Source: an uncultured Thalassotalea sp.
Lineage (GTDB): Bacteria; Pseudomonadota; Gammaproteobacteria; Enterobacterales; Alteromonadaceae
Direction: 5' to 3'
Length of the DNA: 64,000 nucleotides
NCBI GenBank assembly: GCA_947492575.1
Contig: CANLNK010000001.1
Span: 1,178,001 to 1,242,000, forward strand
This document shows positions 10,419 to 20,268 of the stretch, piece after piece. The notes beneath the pieces are model-generated. The model ran no database searches. It saw nothing but the letters and a program-made list of their open reading frames with translations, and was not told the origin of the DNA. Numbering within the stretch: the stretch's first letter is position 1; each line of letters begins with the position of its first letter. The translations under genes were made by a program, and so were the position numbers.

Positions 10419-10552
10419 CTTTCTCTTTAGAATCATTCAAAATACTATTAATCTACGTTTTTCAAACAATTAGCATCTTGCTGGTTAAGTTGTTATTTAA
10501 TTCCCCTAAATGTCTGAATCTTAAGCTGATTTAAAATAATTCGGCGATAAAC

Positions 10553-10581
10553 TCGACTCTATCAAAAAGCATGGCTATAAT
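10553..10581 (+). promoter_or_regulatory. Candidate sigma-70 promoter of tig
   Basis: TCGACT (10553-10558) and a perfect TATAAT (10576-10581) are 17 bases apart. The start near 10588 would leave a leader of about 155 nt before tig. Confidence 0.6.
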
Positions 10582-10587
10582 TGCGCG

Positions 10588-10741
10588 TCATTATTTTTAA
10601 TCTGAACATCTTTTATTCAGGTTTTCCAAGCCTAAGCGGTTAAACCACAAGGGCTAGCAGCATTTTCATGGTGAGAAATTGCTTGGATAGATAGATGGAA
10701 AATAGGAAGCGTGATTAAGACGCTAAATTTGAGGTATATAA
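10588..10741 (+). other. Leader region of tig with a possible long-range stem
   Basis: Within the 323-base gap between the tRNA array and tig, the predicted leader holds the inverted pair TCCAAGC (10625-10631) and GCTTGGA (10681-10687). It also has smaller GGTT/AACC complementarity inside. No open frame is convincing here. Confidence 0.4.
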
Positions 10742-12049
10742 ATGCAAGTTTCTGTTGAGACTACACAAGGTTTGGAACGTCGTTTAACGATCTCTGTTCC
10801 TGCTGAAAAAGTAGATGTTGAAGTTAAAAACCGTCTTCGTCAATTAGCTAAGACACAACGCATCAATGGTTTCCGTCCTGGTAAAGTGCCACCGTCAGTA
10901 ATCCAGAAGCGTTACGGTAAAGCTGTACGTGAAGAAATCACGGGTGAATTGATGCAGCGTAACTTCGTTGAAGCTATCATCGCTGAGAAAATCAACCCAG
11001 CAGGTCGTCCTAACTTCGTAGCGAAAAGCAATGAAGATGGCCAACCATTCGAATTTGAAGCAACATTTGAAGTATACCCAGAAGTTGAAATCAAAGATTT
11101 AGAAAGCATCGCTGTTGAGCGTCAAGTTGCAGAAGTAACTGACAAAGACATCGATGAAATGTTTGTTACATTACAAAACCAACATAAGACTTGGAAAGAA
11201 AACAAGCGCAAGACTAAGAAAGGCGACAAGTTAACTATCGATTTCTTAGGCCGAGTTGACGGTGAAGAGTTTGAAGGCGGTAAAGCTGAAAACTTCGAAC
11301 TAGAGCTTGGTTCTGGTCGTATGATCCCTGGTTTCGAAAAAGAAATTACAGGTATGAAAGTTGGTGAAGAGCAAACAATCAAAGTAACTTTCCCGGAAGA
11401 TTACCACGCTGAAAACCTAAAAGGTAAAGAAGCTGAGTTCGACATCAAAGTTAACAAAACTGAAGGTCCTGTACTTCCAGAAGTTGACGATGAGTTCGCT
11501 AAGCTATTCGGTGTAGAAGAAGGTGGTGTTGAAGCACTTCGCGAAGAAGTTGCTAAAAACATGAACCGCGAACTAACTCAAGCGATTAAAGCTAAAGTTA
11601 AAGAGCAAGCAATCGAAGGTTTACTTGAGAGCAACGACGTTGAATTACCAGCTGCATTAGTTGCACAAGAAGTTGACGTATTACGTCAGCAAGCACTTCA
11701 GCGCTTCGGTGGTCAAATGGACCCTAAGAACTTACCACAGCTTCCAGCTGAAATGTTCGAAGAACAAGCTAAGCGTCGCGTAAAAGTAGGTTTATTACTT
11801 GGTGAGATCATCAAAGTGAACGAACTTAAAGTAGACGAAGCTAAGGTTACTGAGCTTATCGAAACTGCAGCGTCTGCGTACGAAGATCCACAAGAAGTGA
11901 TCGAGTACTATAAATCAAACCAAGAAATGAATCAACAAATGCAAAACGTTGCTTTAGAAGAGCAAGCTGTTGAATTCGTTCTTGAAAAAGCAAAAGTTAC
12001 TGAGAAGAAAGCTGGCTTCCAAGAGATCATGAATCCAGAAGCAAAATAA
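10742..12049 (+). CDS. tig: Trigger factor, ribosome-associated chaperone
   Basis: Trigger factor binds ribosomal protein L23 at the exit tunnel and folds nascent chains. The 435-residue length is normal. The N-terminal domain carries the ribosome-binding signature as [12 protein letters not shown]. The FKBP-type isomerase domain runs from about 155 to 245 ([14 protein letters not shown] to [16 protein letters not shown]), followed by the helical chaperone domain. A GAGG ribosome site lies 7 bases before the ATG. Codon use suggests high expression. It heads the conserved tig-clpP-clpX-lon-hupB-ppiD series. Confidence 0.97.
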   Translation: MQVSVETTQGLERRLTISVPAEKVDVEVKNRLRQLAKTQRINGFRPGKVPPSVIQKRYGKAVREEITGELMQRNFVEAIIAEKINPAGRPNFVAKSNEDGQPFEFEATFEVYPEVEIKDLESIAVERQVAEVTDKDIDEMFVTLQNQHKTWKENKRKTKKGDKLTIDFLGRVDGEEFEGGKAENFELELGSGRMIPGFEKEITGMKVGEEQTIKVTFPEDYHAENLKGKEAEFDIKVNKTEGPVLPEVDDEFAKLFGVEEGGVEALREEVAKNMNRELTQAIKAKVKEQAIEGLLESNDVELPAALVAQEVDVLRQQALQRFGGQMDPKNLPQLPAEMFEEQAKRRVKVGLLLGEIIKVNELKVDEAKVTELIETAASAYEDPQEVIEYYKSNQEMNQQMQNVALEEQAVEFVLEKAKVTEKKAGFQEIMNPEAK

Positions 12050-12083
12050 GCTTTTCATTGACAATATGCTAAGCAGTAGCTTA

Positions 12084-12119
12084 AATGGCTTGTATGGAAT
12101 CATATGAGCCATTTTTTTT
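12084..12119 (+). terminator. Strong terminator between tig and clpP
   Basis: A 13-bp stem (12084-12096 with 12101-12113, two G-U pairs) closes a GAAT tetraloop and is followed by eight Ts. It lies only 17 bases before the likely clpP start, and its right arm contains the upstream in-frame ATG of clpP. Confidence 0.88.
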
Positions 12120-12136
12120 ATAATAAGGAAAATCTG

Positions 12137-12775
12137 TTGTTTAATTCTCATCTCAATTCTCCTAGCCAAAGTTCAATTATCGAAGACGCATTAGTTCCAA
12201 TGGTTGTAGAGCAAACCGCCAAAGGTGAACGCTCCTACGATATATACTCTCGCTTGTTAAAAGAGCGCGTTATTTTCTTATGTGGTCAAGTTGAAGATCA
12301 CATGGCTAATCTTATTGTTGCGCAGATGTTGTTTCTTGAGTCTGAAAGCCCTGAAAAAGACATTTTCCTTTACATCAACTCGCCGGGTGGTTCTGTAACC
12401 GCAGGTTTAGCTATCTACGATACGATGAAGTTTATTAAGCCTAATGTCAGTACTGTATGTATTGGCCAAGCGGCAAGTATGGGAGCATTCTTGTTATCAG
12501 GCGGAGAGAAGGGTAAGCGTTACTGTCTACCAAATTCTCGCGTGATGATTCATCAACCACTAGGTGGATTCCAAGGTCAGGCGTCTGATTTTGAAATTCA
12601 TGCAAAAGAAATTTTGTTCATCAAAGAAAAATTAAACCGTTTAATGGCTGAGCATACAGGCAAGCCATATGAGCAATTAGCTCAAGACACCGACCGTGAT
12701 AATTTCTTAAGTGCAGATCAAGCGGTTGAATATGGTTTAGTTGATGCCATATTAGAACATAGAGCTAACAAATAA
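12137..12775 (+). CDS. clpP: ATP-dependent Clp protease proteolytic subunit
   Basis: ClpP forms the 14-mer serine protease chamber used with ClpX or ClpA. The 212-residue product contains the oxyanion segment [11 protein letters not shown], the catalytic Ser in [11 protein letters not shown], the catalytic His in VMIHQPLGG, and the Asp in [12 protein letters not shown] choose the TTG at 12137 because AAGGAA lies 6 bases upstream. The alternative ATG at 12104 sits inside the right arm of the preceding terminator hairpin and would add eleven poorly conserved residues. It is followed by clpX after about 80 bases. Confidence 0.95.
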   Translation: MFNSHLNSPSQSSIIEDALVPMVVEQTAKGERSYDIYSRLLKERVIFLCGQVEDHMANLIVAQMLFLESESPEKDIFLYINSPGGSVTAGLAIYDTMKFIKPNVSTVCIGQAASMGAFLLSGGEKGKRYCLPNSRVMIHQPLGGFQGQASDFEIHAKEILFIKEKLNRLMAEHTGKPYEQLAQDTDRDNFLSADQAVEYGLVDAILEHRANK

Positions 12776-12785
12776 GGTTGTTATC

Positions 12786-12807
12786 TAAGTATTTTGTGAA
12801 ATACTTA
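12786..12807 (+). other. Hairpin in the clpP-clpX spacer
   Basis: A 9-bp A/T-rich inverted repeat, TAAGTATTT/AAATACTTA, closes a TGTG loop. The T-run after it is short and broken, so it is more likely a partial terminator or mRNA processing site than a full stop. Confidence 0.45.
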
Positions 12808-12854
12808 TTTGTTAAGCGTATAAGTTAAATGATTAGAAAGTTTAGAGGTACCGT

Positions 12855-14135
12855 ATGACCGATATTACGAAAGGTGACGGTGATAGCGGAAAGTTATTAT
12901 ATTGTTCTTTTTGTGGCAAAAGTCAGCATGAAGTGCGTAAGCTGATTGCTGGCCCTTCAGTGTTTATTTGTGATGAGTGTGTCGAACTATGTAATGACAT
13001 CATTCGCGAAGAAATCAAAGAAATCGCACCGAAGCAAGACAAAGAGTCTTTACCTTCCCCTGTTGATATTCGTGCAAGCCTAGATGATTACGTTATCGGT
13101 CAAGAGCATGCGAAAAAGGTATTAGCTGTTGCTGTATACAACCACTACAAGCGTTTACGTAATGGTGATAGCCACAATGGTGTTGAGTTAAGTAAGAGTA
13201 ATATCTTATTAATCGGTCCAACAGGTAGCGGTAAAACGTTACTTGCCGAAACACTAGCTCGCTTATTAGATGTGCCATTTACTATGGCAGATGCAACGAC
13301 ATTAACCGAAGCTGGTTATGTTGGTGAAGATGTTGAAAACATTATCCAAAAGCTGTTGCAAAAATGTGACTATGACGTTGAGAAAGCACAGCGTGGTATT
13401 GTTTACATTGATGAAATTGACAAGATATCGCGTAAGTCTGATAACCCGTCTATTACACGTGATGTGTCAGGCGAAGGTGTTCAACAAGCACTTCTGAAGC
13501 TGATTGAAGGAACTATTGCTTCTGTACCACCACAAGGTGGACGTAAGCACCCTCAACAAGAGTTCTTGCAAGTAGATACATCGAAGATACTATTTATCTG
13601 TGGTGGTGCTTTTGCAGGACTAGATAAAGTGATTGAGCAACGTTGTGAAACTGGAACAGGTATTGGCTTCGGTGCTGAAGTACGCAGCAAAGATGAGCAT
13701 AAATCACTGACTGAGCGTTTCCAAGAAGTTGAGCCAGAAGACTTAGTGAAATATGGATTAATTCCAGAATTCATTGGTCGCTTACCGGTTGTTGCTACAT
13801 TAAGCGAATTAGATGAAGATGCACTCATCCAAATTCTTCAAGAGCCTAAGAATGCGTTAACTAAGCAATTCACAGCATTATTCGATATGGAAGATGTTGA
13901 GTTAGAGTTTAGAGAAGATGCCCTTAAGGCAATTGCAAACAAAGCAATGGTCAGAAAAACAGGTGCGCGTGGTTTACGTTCTATCGTAGAAGGTGTATTA
14001 CTAGATACAATGTACGAATTACCATCAATGGAAAATGCGTCGAAAGTAGTGGTTGATGAAACCGTTATTACGGGTGAATCTAAGCCGATTATTATTTACG
14101 AAACGCCGCAAGACCAAGCAGCATCAGATAGCTAA
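12855..14135 (+). CDS. clpX: ATP-dependent Clp protease ATP-binding subunit ClpX
   Basis: ClpX is the AAA+ unfoldase that feeds substrates to ClpP. The 426-residue product has the N-terminal zinc-binding domain (CSFCGKSQ and CDECVELC), Walker A GPTGSGKT, Walker B YIDEIDKI, a sensor region near [11 protein letters not shown] and the IGF loop (TGIGFGAEV) that docks on ClpP. AGAGG lies 6 bases before the ATG. A terminator separates clpX from lon. Confidence 0.97.
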   Translation: MTDITKGDGDSGKLLYCSFCGKSQHEVRKLIAGPSVFICDECVELCNDIIREEIKEIAPKQDKESLPSPVDIRASLDDYVIGQEHAKKVLAVAVYNHYKRLRNGDSHNGVELSKSNILLIGPTGSGKTLLAETLARLLDVPFTMADATTLTEAGYVGEDVENIIQKLLQKCDYDVEKAQRGIVYIDEIDKISRKSDNPSITRDVSGEGVQQALLKLIEGTIASVPPQGGRKHPQQEFLQVDTSKILFICGGAFAGLDKVIEQRCETGTGIGFGAEVRSKDEHKSLTERFQEVEPEDLVKYGLIPEFIGRLPVVATLSELDEDALIQILQEPKNALTKQFTALFDMEDVELEFREDALKAIANKAMVRKTGARGLRSIVEGVLLDTMYELPSMENASKVVVDETVITGESKPIIIYETPQDQAASDS

Positions 14136-14176
14136 GCTCGACAACAAAGAGTGCTAGCTAAAAAACAGAGTTGACT

Positions 14177-14199
14177 AAAGAGCCTTCGGGCTCTTTTTT
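14177..14199 (+). terminator. Terminator after clpX
   Basis: An 8-bp stem AAAGAGCC/GGCTCTTT closes a stable TTCG tetraloop and is followed by a T-run. Confidence 0.92.
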
Positions 14200-14221
14200 A
14201 TTGCCTTTATTTCACTTCTCC

Positions 14222-14249
14222 GTTGAAAGTTCTTTTAATATCCCCATAT
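14222..14249 (+). promoter_or_regulatory. Heat-shock (sigma-32) promoter of lon
   Basis: GTTGAAA (14222-14228) and CCCCATAT (14242-14249) are 13 bases apart. They match the RpoH consensus CTTGAAA/CCCCATNT at all but one position. lon is a classic sigma-32 gene, so sequence and context agree. Confidence 0.85.
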
Positions 14250-14337
14250 ACTTTTTAACGTATTATTTTCTCGAAGAATCTGTTTGTTGTAATAGGGCAA
14301 CTTACTGATTTCTTATTCTATTTCAAGAGAGTTATCT

Positions 14338-16689
14338 ATGACCAATGAATTGTCAGGTGTAGTTGAAATCCCGGTACTCGCGTTACGCGATGTTGTAGTG
14401 TATCCACAAATGGTCATCCCATTATTCGTTGGTCGCGAAAAATCCATTCGTAGTTTAGATATTGCGATGGAAAGCGATAAGCAAGTATTCCTTGTGGCAC
14501 AGAAAGATGCCGCCGTCGATGATCCGACGTCAAGTGACGTATACGAAACTGGTACAGTTGCTTCTATTTTACAAATGTTAAAACTACCTGACGGTACTGT
14601 CAAAGTGCTAGTTGAAGGGGTTAAGCGTGCCCAAATTAAAGATTTTGTCGTTACAGAAGATTACTTTACGGCAAACGTCGAATACTTATCATCAGAAGGT
14701 GTTGCTGATGAATCTAGTGATGTGTTGGTGCGTTCAGCGATCTCTCAGTTTGAAGGCTATGTCAAACTCAATAAGAAAATTCCACCTGAAGTGTTAACGT
14801 CATTATCTGGCATTGAAGAGCCGGAGCAGTTAGCAGACACCATGGCTGCGCATATGCCGCTTAAACTTCACGACAAGCAAAAGGTACTTGAGACCAACAA
14901 CGTGGCAGAGCGTTTAGAGTACTTGATGGCATTGATGGAAGGTGAAATAGACTTACTGCAAGTAGAGAAGAAGATTCGTACACGTGTTAAAAAGCAGATG
15001 GAAAAGAGCCAGCGTGAGTATTACCTGAATGAGCAAATGAAAGCTATTCAGAAAGAACTTGGCGAAATGGATGATGTACCTGATGAAGGCGAGCAACTGC
15101 TGAAGCGCATCGAAGAAGCGGGTATGCCGAAGGAAGCCAAAGACAAAACCATGGCTGAACTACAGAAGCTTAAAATGATGTCAACGATGTCAGCTGAAGC
15201 TACGGTAGTGCGCAGTTACATCGATTGGATGTGTAATGTTCCTTGGAAAAAACGCAGCAAGTTGAAGAAAAATTTAGCCTTGGCTGAAGAGGTGTTAGAG
15301 AAGGATCATTATGGGCTAGATAAAGTCAAAGAACGTATCATTGAGTATCTAGCTGTACAACAACGGGTTGCCAAGTTAAAAGGGCCTATTCTTTGTTTAG
15401 TAGGGCCTCCAGGTGTCGGTAAAACATCACTTGGTCAATCTATTGCAAAAGCGACTGGTCGTAAGTACGTGCGTATGGCGCTTGGCGGTGTGCGTGATGA
15501 AGCGGAAATTCGTGGTCACAGAAGAACATACATTGGTTCATTACCGGGCAAGTTAATTCAAAAGGTGTCAAAAGTCGGCGTGAAGAATCCACTATTCCTT
15601 TTAGATGAAATCGATAAGATGGCGTCTGACATGCGTGGAGACCCGGCTTCTGCATTACTTGAAGTACTTGACCCAGAGCAGAATACCAGTTTTAACGACC
15701 ACTACTTAGAAGTGGATTATGATTTATCTGATGTGATGTTTGTTGCTACGTCAAACAGTATGGATATTCCTGGTCCATTACTCGATCGTATGGAAGTGAT
15801 TCGTTTATCTGGATATACGGAAGACGAAAAGCTCAATATTGCGAAGCGCCACTTGGTGCCAAAACAAATTGAACGAAATGGTCTTAAAGAAAAAGAAGTG
15901 AGCATTGAAGACAGTGCAATCGTCGGCATCATTCGTTACTACACACGTGAAGCCGGTGTTCGTAGTCTAGAGCGAGAAATATCTAAGCTATGTCGCAAAG
16001 TCGTAAAAGCTATCTTGCTAGATAGTAAAACAAAACACATTGCCATTTCAGATGAAAACTTAAGTGATTTCTTGGGCGTTCAGCGTTTTGATTACGGTAA
16101 GGCTGACGATCAGAACCGAATTGGCCAGGTAACAGGGCTTGCTTGGACGCAAGTCGGCGGTGATTTATTGACTATCGAAACTGCATCTAACGTAGGTAAA
16201 GGTAAGTTAACTTACACTGGCTCACTAGGTGATGTGATGCAGGAGTCTATCCAGGCTGCGATGACTGTAGTACGCAGTCGCACAGATAAACTGCGTATCA
16301 ACGAAGATTTTTACGAAAAACGTGACATTCATGTTCACGTGCCTGAAGGTGCGACGCCAAAAGATGGTCCTAGTGCCGGTATTGGTATGTGTACAGCGTT
16401 AGTCTCGAGTTTGACAGGTAACCCTGTGAAAGCTGATGTTGCGATGACAGGTGAAATTACATTGCGTGGTGAAGTATTAGCGATTGGTGGTTTAAAAGAG
16501 AAACTATTAGCAGCACATCGTGGCGGAATTAAGACCGTTGTTATTCCTAAAGACAACGAACGTGATTTGAAAGAAATTCCAGAGAACGTTAAGCAGGACT
16601 TGGCTATTCATCCGGTGAAATGGATTGATGAAGTGCTTGAGTTAGCACTTGAACAGCCTGTAGATAAATGGCAAATAGATGAAAAATAG
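14338..16689 (+). CDS. lon: ATP-dependent Lon protease
   Basis: Lon degrades misfolded and regulatory proteins. The 783-residue protein has the N-terminal substrate domain ([21 protein letters not shown]), Walker [10 protein letters not shown] near 355, Walker [11 protein letters not shown], and a C-terminal protease domain. The Ser of the Ser-Lys dyad is in [11 protein letters not shown], and the Lys is about 43 residues later in the [14 protein letters not shown] region. The start follows an AAGAGAG-like ribosome site. It is read from its own heat-shock promoter and closed by a hairpin. Confidence 0.98.
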   Translation: MTNELSGVVEIPVLALRDVVVYPQMVIPLFVGREKSIRSLDIAMESDKQVFLVAQKDAAVDDPTSSDVYETGTVASILQMLKLPDGTVKVLVEGVKRAQIKDFVVTEDYFTANVEYLSSEGVADESSDVLVRSAISQFEGYVKLNKKIPPEVLTSLSGIEEPEQLADTMAAHMPLKLHDKQKVLETNNVAERLEYLMALMEGEIDLLQVEKKIRTRVKKQMEKSQREYYLNEQMKAIQKELGEMDDVPDEGEQLLKRIEEAGMPKEAKDKTMAELQKLKMMSTMSAEATVVRSYIDWMCNVPWKKRSKLKKNLALAEEVLEKDHYGLDKVKERIIEYLAVQQRVAKLKGPILCLVGPPGVGKTSLGQSIAKATGRKYVRMALGGVRDEAEIRGHRRTYIGSLPGKLIQKVSKVGVKNPLFLLDEIDKMASDMRGDPASALLEVLDPEQNTSFNDHYLEVDYDLSDVMFVATSNSMDIPGPLLDRMEVIRLSGYTEDEKLNIAKRHLVPKQIERNGLKEKEVSIEDSAIVGIIRYYTREAGVRSLEREISKLCRKVVKAILLDSKTKHIAISDENLSDFLGVQRFDYGKADDQNRIGQVTGLAWTQVGGDLLTIETASNVGKGKLTYTGSLGDVMQESIQAAMTVVRSRTDKLRINEDFYEKRDIHVHVPEGATPKDGPSAGIGMCTALVSSLTGNPVKADVAMTGEITLRGEVLAIGGLKEKLLAAHRGGIKTVVIPKDNERDLKEIPENVKQDLAIHPVKWIDEVLELALEQPVDKWQIDEK

Positions 16690-16709
16690 AGCGTTTGTAA
16701 ACGCTTTTT
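16690..16709 (+). terminator. Terminator after lon
   Basis: AGCGTTT/AAACGCT is separated by two bases, so the loop is probably TGTA with a 6-bp stem. A T-run follows. A-tract-rich DNA lies beyond, before the hupB promoter. Confidence 0.75.
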
Positions 16710-16884
16710 CATGCGAAAAGCGAAAAAAAAGCAAAAAAATCCCAAAAAATTGCAAAATTCGCTTTTCAAACGCTGAAACTGTGGTAAGTTAAGAACGCTG
16801 ATAGCGCTAGACCTCAATGTTAATAGGGGTTTAGGCTTAAGATAATAATAAAATTATCTAATTATTTTTTCTTTAACTCAGTGC

Positions 16885-16913
16885 TTGATGTTCAAAAAGA
16901 AGCTTGTTATAAC
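16885..16913 (+). promoter_or_regulatory. Candidate sigma-70 promoter of hupB
   Basis: TTGATG (16885-16890) and TATAAC (16908-16913) are 17 bases apart and lie about 65 bases before the hupB start. The A-tracts just upstream (about 16721-16755) may bend the DNA and stimulate it. Confidence 0.65.
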
Positions 16914-16977
16914 GTTTCTGCAGGACGCTAACAACAAATGATAGTGCTGAATAATAACAATTGAAGGGGAAGACACT

Positions 16978-17250
16978 GTGAATAAGTCTCAACTAATCGA
17001 GAAAATTGCTGCTGGTGCAGATATCTCAAAAGCTGCTGCTGGTCGTGCATTAGACTCATTTATCGATGCAGTTACTGAAGAATTAAAAAGTGGTGAGCAA
17101 GTAGCTCTAGTTGGTTTCGGTACTTTCTCAGTACGTGACCGCGCTGCACGCACTGGCCGTAACCCACAAACTGGTGCAACTATCGAAATCGCTGCGGCTA
17201 AAATTCCTTCTTTCAAAGCTGGTAAAGCTTTAAAAGACGCATGTAACTAA
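16978..17250 (+). CDS. hupB: DNA-binding protein HU-beta
   Basis: HU is a small nucleoid protein that bends DNA. The 90-residue product matches the family throughout: [20 protein letters not shown], then the [21 protein letters not shown] arm region with the intercalating Pro. Translation starts at a GTG, supported by GAAGGGGA seven bases upstream. It has its own promoter and a strong terminator, between lon and ppiD as in E. coli. Confidence 0.97.
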   Translation: MNKSQLIEKIAAGADISKAAAGRALDSFIDAVTEELKSGEQVALVGFGTFSVRDRAARTGRNPQTGATIEIAAAKIPSFKAGKALKDACN

Positions 17251-17274
17251 TCACAGTTTCATTCGTAAGAATTT

Positions 17275-17302
17275 AAAGACCACCTTCTAGGTGGTCTTTT
17301 CT
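17275..17302 (+). terminator. Terminator after hupB
   Basis: A 10-bp stem AAAGACCACC/GGTGGTCTTT with a 5-nt loop is followed by a T-rich stretch. Confidence 0.93.
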
Positions 17303-17481
17303 TTTGTGCCTTTGTAAATCACATAGTTAATTAGTTCATTAGACAAGTAGAGTAAGCCACATTAAATAAAGGCTTGAGGCAAATAAAATAGCGTATTTTT
17401 AAGCGCAGTGACTTCAAGCAGGGCGCTCGATCTGATAGAATCGCGCGAAACGAAACGCACATTCGTGTAAAAGAGAAAAAG

Positions 17482-19386
17482 ATGTTAGAGAATATTAGAG
17501 AGAACTCTCAAGGACCAGTAGCAAAGGGCATCCTTGGGCTTATTATTTTAACCTTTGCTGTTGCAGGTATTGGTGGCTACACCTCGTCAGTGGATACGTC
17601 AGTAGCGGAAGTTAATGGGGAAAAAGTTTCGCAACGTGAATTCGATCAAGCATACCAAGCACAACGCAATCGTATGATGCAGCAGTTTGGTGATATGTTT
17701 GATACTTTAGCAGCTGATCCAGCCTACATGGCTAACTTTCGTAAAGGTGTTCTTGATAACATCATTAACGAAAAGTTACTAAACCAAAACGTACAAGATT
17801 TAGCGCTTCGTGTTTCTGACGAACAACTCAAAGATACTATTCGTGAGATGCCAGAATTCCAATTGAACGGTGTTTTCGATAACAACCGCTACTTAGCTGT
17901 TATCAATCAAGCTGGTTTCTTCCAGTCATCTGATTTTCGTGATTATTTACGCATCGAAATGACACGCCGCCAACTTAGCCAAGCGCTTGTTGGTTCAGAG
18001 TTCAGCCTACCTTACCAAACGTCTCAACTTACTGCGTTACAAAACCAAACGCGTGATATTGCTTATGCGACTATTAGTGCTGAGCAATTTAAGGAAGGTC
18101 TTGAAGTTACTGATGAAGAGATTGCAGCTTACTACCAAGACAACCAGTTAATGTTTGAAAACCAAGAAAAAGTGAAAGTTGATTATGTAACACTCAACGT
18201 TGCAGAAATAGCTTCAGGCATTTCAGTTTCAGACGATGAAGTTAGCAAGTACTACCAAGATAATATGGAAGAGTACCGCACTGAAGAGCAACGCCGTATC
18301 TCACATATTTTAATCGAGTTCGGTGATGATGAAGCAGCAGCAGAGCAGAAAGCGGCAGCCGTATTAGCTCGCTTGCAAGCAGGTGAAGATTTCGCAGAGT
18401 TAGCGAAAACAGAATCAGCTGATACATTCAGTGGCGAAAACGGTGGTGATCTAGAGTGGATTGAGCCAGGTGTAATGGATGAAGCATTCGACGAAGCAGC
18501 GTTTGCTCTGACAGAAGCCGGCCAAATTACTGACTTAGTGAAAACAGGCTTTGGTTACCACATTATTAAGTTAACAGAGTTAAAAGCTGCTGAAACGACA
18601 GCGTTTGAAGAAGTGGAAGAGCAAATTGCAGCGCGTTTAGCAAGTGATAAAGCACAAAATCAATTCTTCGAAATGCAACAAGAATTGGCACGTGTTAGCT
18701 TTGAATTCCCAGACAGCTTAGATGATGCAGCTGAAGTTATTAATGGTTCAGTAAATACATCAGAATGGTTAGCGCGGGGTGGCAATCCTGCACCGTTCGA
18801 TAGCAATAAAGTTATCGACGCAGCGTTCTCTGATTTAGTGTTACAAGAAAACCTTAACTCAGATGTTATTGAAGTGAACAATGACATGGTTATGGTTGTG
18901 CGTATGAACGAATACCAAGAAGCTAACGTTAAGCCACTTTCGGAAGTAAAAGCACGTATTACCGACATCTTAGTCAATGAGAAAGCCACTGAGAAAGCGG
19001 CAACTGTTGCGCAAGAGCTAATTGCTAAATTGGTTGCTGGTGAGAGCATTAGCGATGAAGTTGCGGGATTTGGCGGTGAATTTGTTAGCCAAGCTGCAGT
19101 AGCTCGTTTCGGCGGTGATATCGATGGCGCTATTGTAAGAAAAGCATTCGTGCTTCCTCACCCTGTTGAAGGCAGTGTAAGTGCAGAAAGCGTTAACTTA
19201 CCGAATGGTGACCTTGCACTTGTACAAGTTACTGCTGTACAAGCCGGTGAAGCGCAGGAGATTCCTAACTTAGCAGAGCAGAAAGCTAACCAGTTAGCTC
19301 AATCAGCTTTCCAAGGTTATGTAGAGTCACTTAAAGCGTCTGCTGAAATCAAGGAAAGTGAAGCACAAGCAAGTAACAGTTTCTAA
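17482..19386 (+). CDS. ppiD: Periplasmic folding chaperone PpiD (SurA-like)
   Basis: PpiD is anchored near the Sec translocon and helps newly exported proteins fold. The 634-residue protein has one N-terminal membrane helix (about residues 17-36) and a long periplasmic part. A parvulin domain sits at about 272-360 (RISHILIEFGDD to GFGYHIIKL). The length is normal. Its isomerase activity is known to be weak or absent in E. coli PpiD. It converges on sapF and shares a terminator with it. Confidence 0.93.
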   Translation: MLENIRENSQGPVAKGILGLIILTFAVAGIGGYTSSVDTSVAEVNGEKVSQREFDQAYQAQRNRMMQQFGDMFDTLAADPAYMANFRKGVLDNIINEKLLNQNVQDLALRVSDEQLKDTIREMPEFQLNGVFDNNRYLAVINQAGFFQSSDFRDYLRIEMTRRQLSQALVGSEFSLPYQTSQLTALQNQTRDIAYATISAEQFKEGLEVTDEEIAAYYQDNQLMFENQEKVKVDYVTLNVAEIASGISVSDDEVSKYYQDNMEEYRTEEQRRISHILIEFGDDEAAAEQKAAAVLARLQAGEDFAELAKTESADTFSGENGGDLEWIEPGVMDEAFDEAAFALTEAGQITDLVKTGFGYHIIKLTELKAAETTAFEEVEEQIAARLASDKAQNQFFEMQQELARVSFEFPDSLDDAAEVINGSVNTSEWLARGGNPAPFDSNKVIDAAFSDLVLQENLNSDVIEVNNDMVMVVRMNEYQEANVKPLSEVKARITDILVNEKATEKAATVAQELIAKLVAGESISDEVAGFGGEFVSQAAVARFGGDIDGAIVRKAFVLPHPVEGSVSAESVNLPNGDLALVQVTAVQAGEAQEIPNLAEQKANQLAQSAFQGYVESLKASAEIKESEAQASNSF

Positions 19387-19416
19387 TAGAGAACCTGTGT
19401 CTAGCAATAAAAAAAA

Positions 19417-19439
19417 AGCGCCTTTATGGCGCTTTTTTT
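19417..19439. terminator. Bidirectional terminator between ppiD and sapF
   Basis: A 6-bp stem AGCGCC/GGCGCT with a TTTAT loop lies between a long A-run and a long T-run, so it can stop both convergent transcripts. Confidence 0.9.
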
Positions 19440-19482
19440 GTTTGTGCTAGTATCAACTAAGTCAGTAGATAATACCCAACCA

Positions 19483-20268
19483 CTATAGCTTACCAGCGAC
19501 TTGTAATTGCTGATTCATAATGAGTTTTCGGGTGTACTTATGCTTTGGATTTTTTAATACTGTATTCGTATCGCCACTTTCTACTATTTGTCCTTTACAA
19601 AGCACTAGTACATTGTCACTGAAGTGACGAACGATACCTAAATCATGTGAAATTAATACAAAAGCCAATCCCATCTGCTGCTGAAGGTCTAGCAGCAAGT
19701 TGATCATTTGAGAGCGCAGAGAAGGGTCTAACGACGCGAGTGCTTCATCTAATATGACTATCTGTGGCGAAAGAATGATTGCGCGAGCCAGCGCGATTCT
19801 TTGCTTCTGTCCACCCGAAAACATATGAGGATAGAAATTCATATGCTCAGCAAGCAGTCCGACTTTTAACAAGGTTGCACTGATTAATTGGCTGCGCTCA
19901 AGTTCATTGAGCTCGGTGTTTAATTTAAGTGGCTCATCAAGCAATTGACCTATGGTAAGACTTGGATTCAGTGTGGTGGATGAGTCTTGGAATATCATAC
20001 GTACATGCTGGCAACGTTGCTTAAAGTTACCCGCGGCAAGCCCTTGTCCGTTGAGCTTAATTTTACCGTCTGTTGGCTTCTCTGCACCAACAAGTAGCTT
20101 AGCTAATGTTGACTTACCAGAGCCCATTTCTCCAACGATTGCGAGCGTTTTTTTCGCTTCTAGTGTAAATGATACGGGTTTAAGTGCGACAATCGCTTTA
20201 CGCTGGAACCAGTGATTTCTTACCGTGTAAGTTTTACTTAGCTCTGAGACTTCTAATAAGGCGCTCAT
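19483..20268 (-). CDS. sapF: Peptide ABC transporter ATP-binding protein SapF
   Basis: This 261-residue ABC ATPase has Walker A GEMGSGKS, Q-loop FQDSSTTLNPS, signature FSGGQKQR and Walker B IVILDEALASLD. It is the last gene of a sapABCDF set and pairs with SapD as the motor of a dipeptide/oligopeptide-type importer. SapABCDF has been tied to antimicrobial-peptide resistance in some pathogens and to putrescine export in E. coli; its substrate here is unknown. The ATG overlaps the sapD stop (ATGA), which suggests translational coupling. Confidence 0.92.
   Translation of the reverse strand: MSALLEVSELSKTYTVRNHWFQRKAIVALKPVSFTLEAKKTLAIVGEMGSGKSTLAKLLVGAEKPTDGKIKLNGQGLAAGNFKQRCQHVRMIFQDSSTTLNPSLTIGQLLDEPLKLNTELNELERSQLISATLLKVGLLAEHMNFYPHMFSGGQKQRIALARAIILSPQIVILDEALASLDPSLRSQMINLLLDLQQQMGLAFVLISHDLGIVRHFSDNVLVLCKGQIVESGDTNTVLKNPKHKYTRKLIMNQQLQVAGKL

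Noticed and set aside
12119-12124. A perfect TATAAT just before clpP as a clpP promoter
   Set aside because: It arises where the terminator T-run meets TAAT. No -35 element lies 16-18 bases upstream, and a start near 12131 would remove the clpP ribosome site.
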